From Streptomyces acidiscabies (GTDB lineage Bacteria > Actinomycetota > Actinomycetes > Streptomycetales > Streptomycetaceae): a stretch of DNA of 64,000 nt. Positions 43,368 to 51,207 of this stretch are shown piece after piece; the first letter of the stretch is position 1; each line of letters starts with the position of its first letter. The position numbers and the translations under genes are program-made. The notes under the pieces are model-generated. The model had not been told where the DNA came from. It did no database searches and saw nothing but the letters and a program-made list of their open reading frames with translations. The DNA lies in contig NZ_JAGJBY010000002.1 in assembly GCF_020010905.1 (NCBI RefSeq), forward strand, positions 2,790,001 to 2,854,000, read 5' to 3'.

Positions 43368-43417
43368 TCGTCGCCCCGGCGCGGGCATGAGGCATTAGGA
43401 CAAGGAGAAGACAGACG

Positions 43418-44143
43418 ATGGGCGATCGAGTGACGGAGATCCGTAAGCTTGCTCCCGATCTCTTCATGATTCGGACGGGCTTCCCACAGGTCTACCTCTG
43501 GTGCGACGGATCAGGGGTCACGATGATCGACGCGGGGTTTCCCGGGGACGAGCCCCGGCTCGCCGCCGCCTTCGCTGAGCTGGGCTTCCGTACCACGGCC
43601 CTCCGGCGGCTGGTGCTCACGCATCATCACGAGGACCACACGGGCGCGGCCGCGGACGTGGCGAACTGGGGCGATGTCGAAGTGATCGCGCATCGCGCGG
43701 ACGCTCCGGTCATCCGCGGCGAGCGCCGACCTCCGCGCCGGACGCTCACTCTCGAAGAACGCGTGGTATTCGAGCGGCTTTCCGCCGGCATCCCACCCGC
43801 CCCTCCGTGTCGCGTCGATTCCGAGGTGGAGGCGGGAGACATCGTCCCGATCGGGGGCGGGGCGGTGGTGATCAGTGGAGCAGGGCACACGGAGGGCAGC
43901 ATCGGCCTGTTGGTGAGGGAATCCCGCGTCCTGTTCACCGGTGACCTCATCGTCACCACGCCGGAAGGGCCGACGCTGGGCCATTTCAACGATGATGCAG
44001 CTTTGGCCCGTCGCTCCGCCGCAGCCATGGCCGCCCACGACGTCATGCTTCTGTACCCCGGACACGGCGAGCCGCTGGCTGATCCGCGGGTGCTGAGCGG
44101 GTTGGGATCGGCGCTGGCGCCCTCCGCACCCGGCGACCTGTAG
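43418..44143 (+). CDS. MBL-fold metallohydrolase
   Basis: The 241-residue protein has the metallo-beta-lactamase metal motif THHHEDHTG, then GHTEGSIGLLV, FTGDLIV and a terminal YPGHGEP. All five metal-binding positions expected for two zinc ions appear present. It resembles general hydrolases and lactonases of the superfamily more than true beta-lactamases. The ATG lies shortly after GGACAAGGAG, downstream of the decayed aldehyde dehydrogenase and its operator, so it may have inherited that promoter (inference). Substrate unknown. Confidence 0.84.
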   Translation: MGDRVTEIRKLAPDLFMIRTGFPQVYLWCDGSGVTMIDAGFPGDEPRLAAAFAELGFRTTALRRLVLTHHHEDHTGAAADVANWGDVEVIAHRADAPVIRGERRPPRRTLTLEERVVFERLSAGIPPAPPCRVDSEVEAGDIVPIGGGAVVISGAGHTEGSIGLLVRESRVLFTGDLIVTTPEGPTLGHFNDDAALARRSAAAMAAHDVMLLYPGHGEPLADPRVLSGLGSALAPSAPGDL

Positions 44144-44325
44144 CGTCGCGCGCGCCAGCCCCGGCGACACGACCCGCGCAGACGCCCCGTCCGGCTGAGT
44201 GGGGAAACCCCAGCCGCGTACGCCCTGAGAACGCTCCCGGTCGATCCACGTCGCTGACGCGGGCATGCCGACGCGATCCGCTTCCAGCAGGGACCGGATC
44301 GCGTCAGTACTCAAGTCTGGTGGGG

Positions 44326-44715
44326 TCACTCGAGTCCGTGGATGACCTTGCCACCGGGCGGCGGACGGAAGGCATCCCAGTGCTCGACGAGCAGCCCGTC
44401 CCGTATGCGGAAGACGTCGATCAGCATCCCGTCCTCGCGGATTGCCTGGCGGGCGATGAACTCGCCGTCGGCGATGACGTTCACCTGGATCTCCTTCGCC
44501 GGGTCGAGACGCTCCTCCGGGGGCAGCGAGAGGATGTAGGTGAAGAATTTCCGGAGCCCCTCGCGCCCCTGCTCGATGTTCGGGTTGTGCTGGATGTAGT
44601 CCGCGGCCACATACCGGTTGAGGTGCTCCAGGCCCGCCACCGTGCCGTGGGCGACATCGAAGAACTCGGCGACGATCTGCTTGTTGCGCTCAAGATCGTG
44701 AGTCTCGTCGGCCAT
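44326..44715 (-). CDS. SnoaL-like (NTF2-fold) protein 1 of a tandem set
   Basis: The 129-residue protein has the SnoaL-type layout: ERNKQIVAEFFDVAHG, then ADYIQHNPNIEQGREGLRKF and VFRIRDGLLVEHWDAF. The DYIQHNP motif is conserved in all tandem copies. SnoaL-like enzymes catalyse aldol-type cyclisation, hydration or hydrolysis. It is the last gene of the ABC-importer operon. ATG 44715 has better ribosome-site spacing than ATG 44721. Confidence 0.82.
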   Translation of the reverse strand: MADETHDLERNKQIVAEFFDVAHGTVAGLEHLNRYVAADYIQHNPNIEQGREGLRKFFTYILSLPPEERLDPAKEIQVNVIADGEFIARQAIREDGMLIDVFRIRDGLLVEHWDAFRPPPGGKVIHGLE

Positions 44716-44781
44716 TCCCATTCCCTTCGCTGGATCAGAATTACAGAAGAAGCTCGTTCCCTGGCGGGAGCGCCGGGTTTC

Positions 44782-44937
44782 TCAGTGCTCACGGAGCATG
44801 CCGTCGCTCAGCCGACGGAAACCGTGCCGCGGGCGCGGTCCCTGATCGAGCGCGCCCTTGTTGAAACCGCCAGGGACCTCGGACGCCTCGCGGCCCTGGC
44901 CGGCGTGAGGATCCTGCTGAATGTAGTTTTTGACGCC
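44782..44937 (-). pseudogene. Decayed fourth SnoaL-like copy
   Basis: Between copies 1 and 2 the minus strand reads KNYIQQDPHAGQGREASEVP and ends RLSDGMLREH before a stop. This matches YIQHNPHAGQGREGV and VRDGMLQEHW of the copy at 45379-45738, with the N-terminus and about 45 central residues missing. Confidence 0.78.
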
Positions 44938-45360
44938 TCATTCGAGACCGTGGATGATCGCGCCGCCGGGCGGCGGGCGGAATGCGTCCCAGTGCTCCTT
45001 GACGAGGCTGTCCTCCAGGCGGAAGACGTTGATCAGCAACCCGTCTTCGCGGATCTCGTGCCGGACGACGAAGTCGCGCTCCGCGATGAGACGCACCTCG
45101 ATTTTCTTGGAGGGGTCAAGGCGCTCGGAGGGCGGAAGCGAGAGGATGTGCGCGAAGAACGTGCGCAGTCCGTCGAGCCCTTGCCCGATGTTCGGGTTGT
45201 GCTGGATGTAGTCCGCGGACACGAACTCGCCGAGCCGGTCCAGGCCCGCGAGATCGCCGTGGGCGACCGCCAGGAAATCCTCGACGAGCCGCTTGTTGCA
45301 TACCAACCGCTCGGGCTCCGGCTCCGATCCGGGCGCCTCACCGGGTCCGATTCCCGCCAT
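44938..45360 (-). CDS. SnoaL-like (NTF2-fold) protein 2 of a tandem set
   Basis: The 140-residue protein is closely related to copy 1 (shared ADYIQHNPNI, HILSLPPSERLDP, EHWDAFRPPPGG and IHGLE). It has a longer N-terminus rich in Glu and Pro. Eighteen bases separate it from copy 3 upstream. The strong similarity of the C-terminal tails of copies 1 and 2 suggests recent duplication. Confidence 0.82.
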   Translation of the reverse strand: MAGIGPGEAPGSEPEPERLVCNKRLVEDFLAVAHGDLAGLDRLGEFVSADYIQHNPNIGQGLDGLRTFFAHILSLPPSERLDPSKKIEVRLIAERDFVVRHEIREDGLLINVFRLEDSLVKEHWDAFRPPPGGAIIHGLE

Positions 45361-45378
45361 CACGAGCCCGCCGGCGGG

Positions 45379-45738
45379 TCACAGCCCGGCGTCGAAACGC
45401 CACGCGTCCCAGTGCTCCTGGAGCATGCCGTCCCGAACCCGCCAGATGTCGATGTGAAGTCCGTTGACACGGATCTCGTGACGCACCACGAGATACCCCT
45501 CGCCGATCAGGTGGATTTCGATGGTCCCGGAAGGATCGAGGTCCTTCTCGCGTGCGCGATGAAATCCGGCGAAGTACGCGCGGACGCCCTCTCGTCCTTG
45601 CCCGGCGTGTGGGTTGTGCTGGATGTAGTCGACCGCGACGAGGTCGTCAAGACGGTCGAGTCGCTTGGCGATCGCCACATCGCTGACGAACGCCTCGACA
45701 ACCTGTTTGTTCCGCTCGGTGGTTTCGTCGCCTGTCAT
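45379..45738 (-). CDS. SnoaL-like (NTF2-fold) protein 3 of a tandem set
   Basis: The 119-residue protein has ERNKQVVEAFVSDVA, VDYIQHNPHAGQGREGVRAY and VRDGMLQEHWDAW. It is the most divergent of the three intact copies. Its ATG directly follows the TAG stop of the substrate-binding protein gene, showing that the SnoaL genes belong to the importer operon. This suggests that they process the imported compound. Confidence 0.82.
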   Translation of the reverse strand: MTGDETTERNKQVVEAFVSDVAIAKRLDRLDDLVAVDYIQHNPHAGQGREGVRAYFAGFHRAREKDLDPSGTIEIHLIGEGYLVVRHEIRVNGLHIDIWRVRDGMLQEHWDAWRFDAGL

Positions 45739-46905
45739 CTAGTTCTTGCCCCAGAGTTTGAGGAACCCGTTCGCGTAGTCGGCCTTGCCGTACCACGAGC
45801 CGCTCGACCACCCCTTTCGGGTGAGGTCAAGGCCTGTGACGTTGGCGGACGTGAACAGACGCTGGAACGGGAAGTCCAGCTCGCCCGCGCGCGGCTGACC
45901 GACCATGAGCCGCAGCAGCGAGTCGGACATGTACCAGGAGAGTGCCGGAAGACTGAACGCGGCGACCGCGCCGACCCACTGGGACTGGCCGAGCTGCTGC
46001 ATCACGGCCAGGGCACCGCCCACGGTGCCGATCCGAGTGTCCGCGGCGCTGCGGCCCGCGGCCTGCGCTCCCGAGACGACATCGGGGATGTAGTTGTTCG
46101 TACCGGCCACGATGTACTTCATCCGGGAGTCCGACACCAGCGACGTCGACACCCCGGTGGAGATCTTGTCCTGGTTGACCGTGTTCACGTCGATCACCTT
46201 CGACGAACAGCCGCCGCAGTCGTCCTTCAGCACCTTGACGACGCCGTCGTCGGCCCAGGCCGGCGTGATGTCGTTCGAGGTCGTGCGCATCGCGAGCACA
46301 TGGGCCGACCCCTTGGAGTCGACGATGAACTGATCGGTCAGCCAGGAGTGGAGCTTCACGAAGCCCGGGGCCACGTAGCTGACGAGCTTCGGGGCACCGG
46401 GGCCGGAGGACGTCGTCATGCCGTTCACCAGCGGGATACCCGCCCTCGCGACGTCGGCGATCGCGCTCGGGGCGGTGTTCTGAGTGATGCCGACCGTGAC
46501 GATGCCAATGGCCTTCGCGTTGATCGCCTGGTGAAGGCAGTTGGCGACGCCGTCCGGCGAGCCGCCGGTCGTGCCGCACGCCTCCACGTCGACGCCGAAG
46601 CGTGCGAACACGCTCTTGATCTCGTCGGCGACGACCGAGAAGTCCTGCACCTCCAGCGCCGGCACGACGACGTAGACCTTGCCGCCGGTGATCTTCGACG
46701 TGTCGATGGCCGGACCTGGCCCCGCGAACGTGTCGATCGGCTGTCTCGCCGCCTTGACCGCCTCCGCGACGCCGGCCGGGACGGCACCCTTCGCGTCCCC
46801 GGACGAGCCTGAGCTCTCGGCGGTGCTGCCGCAGCCGACGAGGGTGAGTGCCAACACCGTGCAGGCCGCGAGAAGTCCGTGCGACCGATTGCGCCCGTTC
46901 AGCAT
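45739..46905 (-). CDS. ABC transporter substrate-binding lipoprotein (sugar-type)
   Basis: The 388-residue protein has a lipoprotein signal with lipobox LVGC (Cys25) and a type I periplasmic-binding-protein fold of the ribose/galactose family (KVYVVVPALEVQDFSVVADE, AINAKAIGIVTVGITQN). It would capture the substrate outside the membrane. Genes for permease and ATPase lie upstream on the same strand. Family members bind sugars, but relatives also bind inositol, autoinducers and small aromatics, so the ligand is open. The start at 46905 follows AGAGAGG; ATG 46923 is an alternative. Confidence 0.84.
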   Translation of the reverse strand: MLNGRNRSHGLLAACTVLALTLVGCGSTAESSGSSGDAKGAVPAGVAEAVKAARQPIDTFAGPGPAIDTSKITGGKVYVVVPALEVQDFSVVADEIKSVFARFGVDVEACGTTGGSPDGVANCLHQAINAKAIGIVTVGITQNTAPSAIADVARAGIPLVNGMTTSSGPGAPKLVSYVAPGFVKLHSWLTDQFIVDSKGSAHVLAMRTTSNDITPAWADDGVVKVLKDDCGGCSSKVIDVNTVNQDKISTGVSTSLVSDSRMKYIVAGTNNYIPDVVSGAQAAGRSAADTRIGTVGGALAVMQQLGQSQWVGAVAAFSLPALSWYMSDSLLRLMVGQPRAGELDFPFQRLFTSANVTGLDLTRKGWSSGSWYGKADYANGFLKLWGKN

Positions 46906-47026
46906 GAGATTGCCTCTCTTCATTGAGTGTGTGATCACTTGGCTCTCCTTCGAGAGCAGACCGCTGTCACGTCTACGGGCGGGCAACGTCAGGGCCCGGC
47001 CCGGGTCTGACTTGGCGACGAGATGT

Positions 47027-47052
47027 GGCAGCCGCCGGTCAGGAGGGCTGCC
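47027..47052. other. Stem-loop inside the ABC operon
   Basis: GGCAGCC (47027-47033) pairs with GGCTGCC (47046-47052) in the 239-base gap between permease and binding-protein genes. Such a hairpin could set the ratio of the abundant binding protein to the membrane components by stabilising the 3' transcript. Confidence 0.45.
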
Positions 47053-47144
47053 GCGGAACGAGCTGCCCTTCATGAGCCGCCCGACTTCACCCGCCGTGTC
47101 GCGCTTCGCTTCCTGGCTGGAGGAAGTGGCGTGCAGGAGCCGCT

Positions 47145-48161
47145 TCAGGTACGTGTGCGGCGCCGGAGAAGCAGCGACACGGTGATGGCGATGATCAGCG
47201 CCGCACCGTAGAAGACGTTCGTCACCCAGCCGGACAGCCCGAGCAACTGCAGGCCGAACATGCCCGTCAGCAGGAAGTAGGCGGCGATGAACATGCCGAT
47301 CGCGTTGAAGCGCCCGGGGACCACCGCGACCGTTCCGAGGAACACCGCGGCGAGGGCCGGCATCATCTGCACCTGAGCCGTCGCGGTGCTGAACCCGCCG
47401 ACGCCGCATGCGAGGATGACGCCGATGCCGCCGCTGAGCAGGGAGGCCATCAGGTAGCCGCCGAAACGGATGCGGCGGACGGGGATACCGGCGAGCCTTG
47501 CCACGTTCGGGTTCGAGCCGACGAACAGCATCGATCGGCCGAGCGGGGTCGCGGTCATGACGTACGCGGTGATGACGACGAGGACGACGCCGTACCAGAA
47601 CACCGCAGGCAGGCCGAGGAAGCTGCCGATCGCGATCTGCGCGAGCCCCGGGTCGAGGCCGCTCACGTTCGACTGGTTCGACATCAGCAGCGCGATCCCC
47701 AGGGCGAGGCTCCCCGTGCCGAGGGTGACGACGATCGAGCTGATCCCGACGATGACCACGAGTACCGCGTTGAGGAGGCCGACGAGCACCGCGGCGGCGA
47801 GGGCTGCGAGGATCGCCAGCGGAACCGGCCAGTCGTGCAGGACGACCAGGGCGGGGAACGTGGTTCCCGCCAGGCCGTAGATGTAGGCGAACGACAGGTC
47901 GAACTCGCCGACGGCGATCGTGACGATGACCGCGAGACCGAGGAATACCACCGGTGTCTGCTGGCCGAAGACCGCGCGTGAGGCGCTCGTGAGGTCGACG
48001 CCGTTCGGAAGCAGCGTCAGGAAGAGCACCACCATGATGATCCAGAGCAGCACGAGACTGTAGCGCTGGAGCACGTAGGAGGCCGCCCGGGTGAACGGAA
48101 GGTCTGCCTTCCGAGGTGCGACGCCCGAGGCGATCGTGGGTCGTGACCGTGTGGTTGCCAT
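47145..48161 (-). CDS. ABC transporter permease (RbsC-like)
   Basis: The 338-residue membrane protein has multiple hydrophobic segments and the RbsC-type features VAVGEFDLSFAYIYGLAG and the cytoplasmic loop GRSMLFVGSNPNVARLAGIP that contacts the ATPase. Length and topology match simple-sugar permeases that work as homodimers. The ATG at 48161 follows AAAGGAGG and overlaps the ATPase stop by one base (TGATG), indicating coupled translation. Confidence 0.87.
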   Translation of the reverse strand: MATTRSRPTIASGVAPRKADLPFTRAASYVLQRYSLVLLWIIMVVLFLTLLPNGVDLTSASRAVFGQQTPVVFLGLAVIVTIAVGEFDLSFAYIYGLAGTTFPALVVLHDWPVPLAILAALAAAVLVGLLNAVLVVIVGISSIVVTLGTGSLALGIALLMSNQSNVSGLDPGLAQIAIGSFLGLPAVFWYGVVLVVITAYVMTATPLGRSMLFVGSNPNVARLAGIPVRRIRFGGYLMASLLSGGIGVILACGVGGFSTATAQVQMMPALAAVFLGTVAVVPGRFNAIGMFIAAYFLLTGMFGLQLLGLSGWVTNVFYGAALIIAITVSLLLRRRTRT

Positions 48162-49744
48162 CAGGCCTCCTTTGCGGGAGTCGGTGCGGAGGCGGGAGTG
48201 TGCGCCGCCTCGTCGACGGCGAAGACCGCGAAGAGAAGGGCGTCCGCGTCGAACGGTCGCGTCATCTCGCGAATGATCCGGCCGTCCTGGAGGATGAGAA
48301 CCCGGTCGCAGATCGCCGCGAGATCCTCGACCTCGGCGGAGCAGACCATGACCGCCGATCCGTCGGCGGCTGCCTGCCGGCTCGCCGTGAGGATCGCGTG
48401 CCGCGCGCCGACATCGACCGCCTGGGTGGGGTCGTCGAGCACGAGCAGGTCGGGCGTCCCAAGGAGCCATTTGCCGAGCAGCACCTTCTGCTGGTTGCCA
48501 CCGGACATCGAGGCCACGGGCATCGTGGGGTTCGGCGGCCGGATGTCGAACCGCGCGATGATGCCCTCGGTCTCGGCGCGCTGCCACTTGAACCCGGTCC
48601 ACCAGGGCTTTCCTCTGCGTCGCAGGTGGGGAAGGGTCGCGTTCTCCTCAACCGTCAGTTCGAGCGCGACGCCCTTGTCGTGCCGGTCGGCGGGGATGAA
48701 GGCGATCCCGGCGTCAAGGAGGTCGACGACCTTGCCACGGGCCAGGTCGACGACGCGTCCGCCGAGCCTGACCTTGCCCGTGCCGCGCCGGTCGCCGCCG
48801 AGGAGCGGCCCGAGGTCAGACAGGCCGGAGTCCACCGTCCCCGTGAAGCCGACGACCTCGCCGCGACGGATGGTGGCGCTCACACCGTCGACCCGTCCGC
48901 CGCGGACGTCGACGAACTCGACCGTCTCGGGCCGGGGCTCGGGCGGCAGGCTTTCCATGATGTCGCCGAGCTCAGCGGCGCGCCCGAGGACGAGTCCGGC
49001 CAGTTTGGCCTCATCGAGCCCGGCCGTCTCGATGCCCGTCTCCACGACGCGGCCGTTGCGCAGGACGGTCGCCCGGTCGGCGATCTCGAGTACCTCCTTG
49101 AGGTTGTGGCTGATGAACAGCACGGCCGTGCCCTGGCTCTTGAGCAGGCGGATCATGTCGTAGAACGTCGGTAGCGCGTCGTGAGGGACGGCGCGCGAGG
49201 ACTCGTCGAAGACCACGACACCCGCGCCGGGGGTCCGGTCCTGCAGCGCGCGTGCGACAGCGACCGCGACCCGCTCGCTGGGTAGCAGGGTCGAGACCTT
49301 GGCCGACGGGTCGATGTCGGTGCGCAGGTAATTCAGCGTCTCGCCTACGGCGACGGCGTCCTCGGAGGTGCGGATCCAGCGGAAGATCCGGTTGACCGAG
49401 TGCCGGCCGACCCGCACGTTGTCACGCACCGAGAGGTCGGGCACGAGACCGAGATCCTGGTGCACGAACGACAGGCCCTGTCCGTGCAGCGCCTTCGCGT
49501 TGACCGGCGGGCCGATCCGCTCGCCGTCGAGGAGGATCTCGCCGCCCGGATCCGCCGAGTGGACACCGGAGATCAGTTTGATGAGCGTGGACTTGCCGGA
49601 GCCGTTCTGCCCGACGAGGCCGTGCACCTCCCCTGGGGCGATCGTCAGGCTCGCGTTCTCGAGGACCGTGACGCCGGCGAACGTCTTGGAGAGACCGCGG
49701 ACCTCAAGTCGGGGGATCGGCGGTATCGCGGATTCAGCGGCCAT
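48161..49744 (-). CDS. ABC transporter ATPase, tandem nucleotide-binding domains (RbsA-like)
   Basis: The 527-residue protein has two ATPase domains. The first has Walker A GQNGSGKST and a degenerate signature (LLPSERVAVAVARAL). The second lacks a normal Walker A (GFTGTVDSGLSD) but keeps a good signature MSGGNQQKVLLGKW and Walker B LLVLDDPTQAVDVGAR. This asymmetry is normal in sugar importers. It is the first gene of the importer/SnoaL operon. ATG 49744 is chosen; ATG 49762 is possible and neither has a good ribosome site. Its upstream DNA is a copy of the exporter promoter. Confidence 0.86.
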   Translation of the reverse strand: MAAESAIPPIPRLEVRGLSKTFAGVTVLENASLTIAPGEVHGLVGQNGSGKSTLIKLISGVHSADPGGEILLDGERIGPPVNAKALHGQGLSFVHQDLGLVPDLSVRDNVRVGRHSVNRIFRWIRTSEDAVAVGETLNYLRTDIDPSAKVSTLLPSERVAVAVARALQDRTPGAGVVVFDESSRAVPHDALPTFYDMIRLLKSQGTAVLFISHNLKEVLEIADRATVLRNGRVVETGIETAGLDEAKLAGLVLGRAAELGDIMESLPPEPRPETVEFVDVRGGRVDGVSATIRRGEVVGFTGTVDSGLSDLGPLLGGDRRGTGKVRLGGRVVDLARGKVVDLLDAGIAFIPADRHDKGVALELTVEENATLPHLRRRGKPWWTGFKWQRAETEGIIARFDIRPPNPTMPVASMSGGNQQKVLLGKWLLGTPDLLVLDDPTQAVDVGARHAILTASRQAAADGSAVMVCSAEVEDLAAICDRVLILQDGRIIREMTRPFDADALLFAVFAVDEAAHTPASAPTPAKEA

Positions 49745-49854
49745 GGCTAGCGACCGTGCCATGCGGGGTTGGTCTCAGCGACGCCGCCGAGGAGACCGGA
49801 AAGGGCGGTCCACGCGTGGCGGACGGCGTGAATCGCGGTGGGCAGAGTTCCCGA

Positions 49855-50148
49855 GATCCGGGGGCGTCTGCCCCCTTCCCCCTGTGCCTCATCGGGTGAA
49901 TCGGTCTGAACCATGGATGACTCCTTGCGCGTAAAGCGCTCCTGTCGGAGCCGACGTTCACCGGCGACCCCTGATGCGGGTGCTTCTGTCGCGGCCACAC
50001 CGGCAACACCGCTGCCGAACCGCCCATGGGCCTTCGCGGAGTTCCTCCGCGCGGCTCTTCAACCGACCTGACGCAAACCACTCGGCACGGTGACCGGCCG
50101 ACGAGCAGCGTCAAGGTAGGAAGTGACCGGCGTCACGCTCAAGGGACA
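49855..50148 (-). pseudogene. Second copy of the exporter promoter and first codons, decayed
   Basis: An ATG at 49914 begins MVQTDSPDEAQGEGG, matching MVQIDSPAEASGESG of the exporter at 22867, then similarity ends. The untranslated DNA from 49915 to 50165 aligns along its length with 22868-23123, including ACTCCTTGCGCG, GTTCACCG, GGTGCTTCTGT, ACACCGCTGCCGAACCGCCC and GTCACGCTCAA. The 110 bases between this relic and the ATPase start hold no clear gene. Confidence 0.85.
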
Positions 50149-50165
50149 TGTTCATTGGATGAACA
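50149..50165. promoter_or_regulatory. IclR-type operator candidate, site 7
   Basis: TGTTCATTGGATGAACA is the most symmetrical member of the set (7 of 8 arm pairs). It lies between the leftward ABC/SnoaL operon (ATPase start 49744) and the rightward SnoaL-like gene at 50252. Confidence 0.75.
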
Positions 50166-50251
50166 AGTCACCCATATCGCCGACTTCGCTGTGCACCATC
50201 CAGTTACGACCTGGCCGACCGGCCGCCCCTGTCCTGGCTGGAGGCAAAGAA

Positions 50252-50617
50252 ATGACGGTCCCGACAAGCCGTGATGTCCTTGAAGGCTTTCTCTCGGCCC
50301 TGGAGGCTCATGGCGCTCGCCAGGCCTTCGAGCAGTACGCGGTTGAGGACTACGTCCAACACAATGCCAAAGCCGGAGAAGGCCGAGAAGGCGCCATCGC
50401 CTATCTGGAAGAAGAAGCAGTCAGGGGCGGTCGGGCCACGGTCAAGCGGATCATCAGCGACGGGGAGATGGTAGCCCTTCACCTGCACATGGAATTCGCG
50501 GACGGGAGTCCCGATCTGGCGATCGTCGATATATGGCGCGTCGAAAAAGGTAGGCTCGCGGAGCATTGGGATGTTTCTCAAGAGATCTCGAAGACGAGCA
50601 CCTCTGTAGTATTTTGA
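50252..50617 (+). CDS. SnoaL-like (NTF2-fold) protein
   Basis: The 121-residue protein carries the same family motif as the tandem set (VEDYVQHNAKAGEGREGAIA, then VDIWRVEKGRLAEHWDV). ATG 50252 follows GGAGG at 7 bases. It is divergent from the ABC importer operon, about 90 bases from operator site 7, and probably shares its control. Sequence composition is slightly less GC-rich than its neighbours at the 3' end. Confidence 0.82.
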   Translation: MTVPTSRDVLEGFLSALEAHGARQAFEQYAVEDYVQHNAKAGEGREGAIAYLEEEAVRGGRATVKRIISDGEMVALHLHMEFADGSPDLAIVDIWRVEKGRLAEHWDVSQEISKTSTSVVF

Positions 50618-50810
50618 CAATTCATCCAGCCGTCGGACAGAAATCGCCTGACGGCTGACGGGCGGAGCGCCGGAGGGCGTCCGAGCACCCCCGTCGGGGC
50701 GGTCGCCACACACTCCCGCGCGCGCATCCGGATACACGGCCCGCGTCAGCCGCCTAACGAGGCCCGGGCCCCGACACGTGAACGGCGCCGGCCCGCGGAG
50801 TGACACCCGC

Positions 50811-51010
50811 GATGGGCGCCCACCATGATGCGGAGCTGGTCGTGGCCGCGCTGAACATGGCTGGGGCCACCCGGTGCGGTGACGTCCGCGCTGCAAGCTG
50901 GGCGTCACCCTGTCCATGGGCCGGGTCGGCTCGTGTTTCGACAACGCTGTCAGCGAGGCGTTCGACAGCGTTCTCAAGGTCGAGTGCACACAGCGGGTGC
51001 GGGTTCAAGA
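50811..51010 (+). pseudogene. IS3-family transposase fragment, C-terminal part
   Basis: The plus strand gives MGAHHDAELVVAALNMAGAT followed, after a deletion and frame change, by MGRVGSCFDNAVSEAFDSVL. These are the regions around the second Asp and the catalytic Glu segment of IS3-type OrfB transposases; HSDRGSQY is deleted. It complements the N-terminal/central fragment at 57530-57880. Bases 50618-50810 and 51011-51207 hold no gene. Confidence 0.8.
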
Positions 51011-51207
51011 GTCCGACGGACTACGAGAACGAGTACTGCGCCGGCCTCACCTCCCGGGCGGCAAGCCAGGACGATTGCTCGGAGAAACGCTCGCCGAGGC
51101 CGATCCGACACAACGCGCTCGCCGATGGTCCGCCGCGCCGATCAGCTCACCTGTGGCGGCGCTCGGCCTGAATCCCCACCAAATCACCGGGAAAGTCAGC
51201 GACTTGT

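Noticed and set aside
44320..46812. An 830-codon plus-strand open frame opposite the SnoaL genes and binding protein
   Set aside because: It shows only repetitive Arg/Val/Asp-rich composition and spans several well-supported minus-strand genes.
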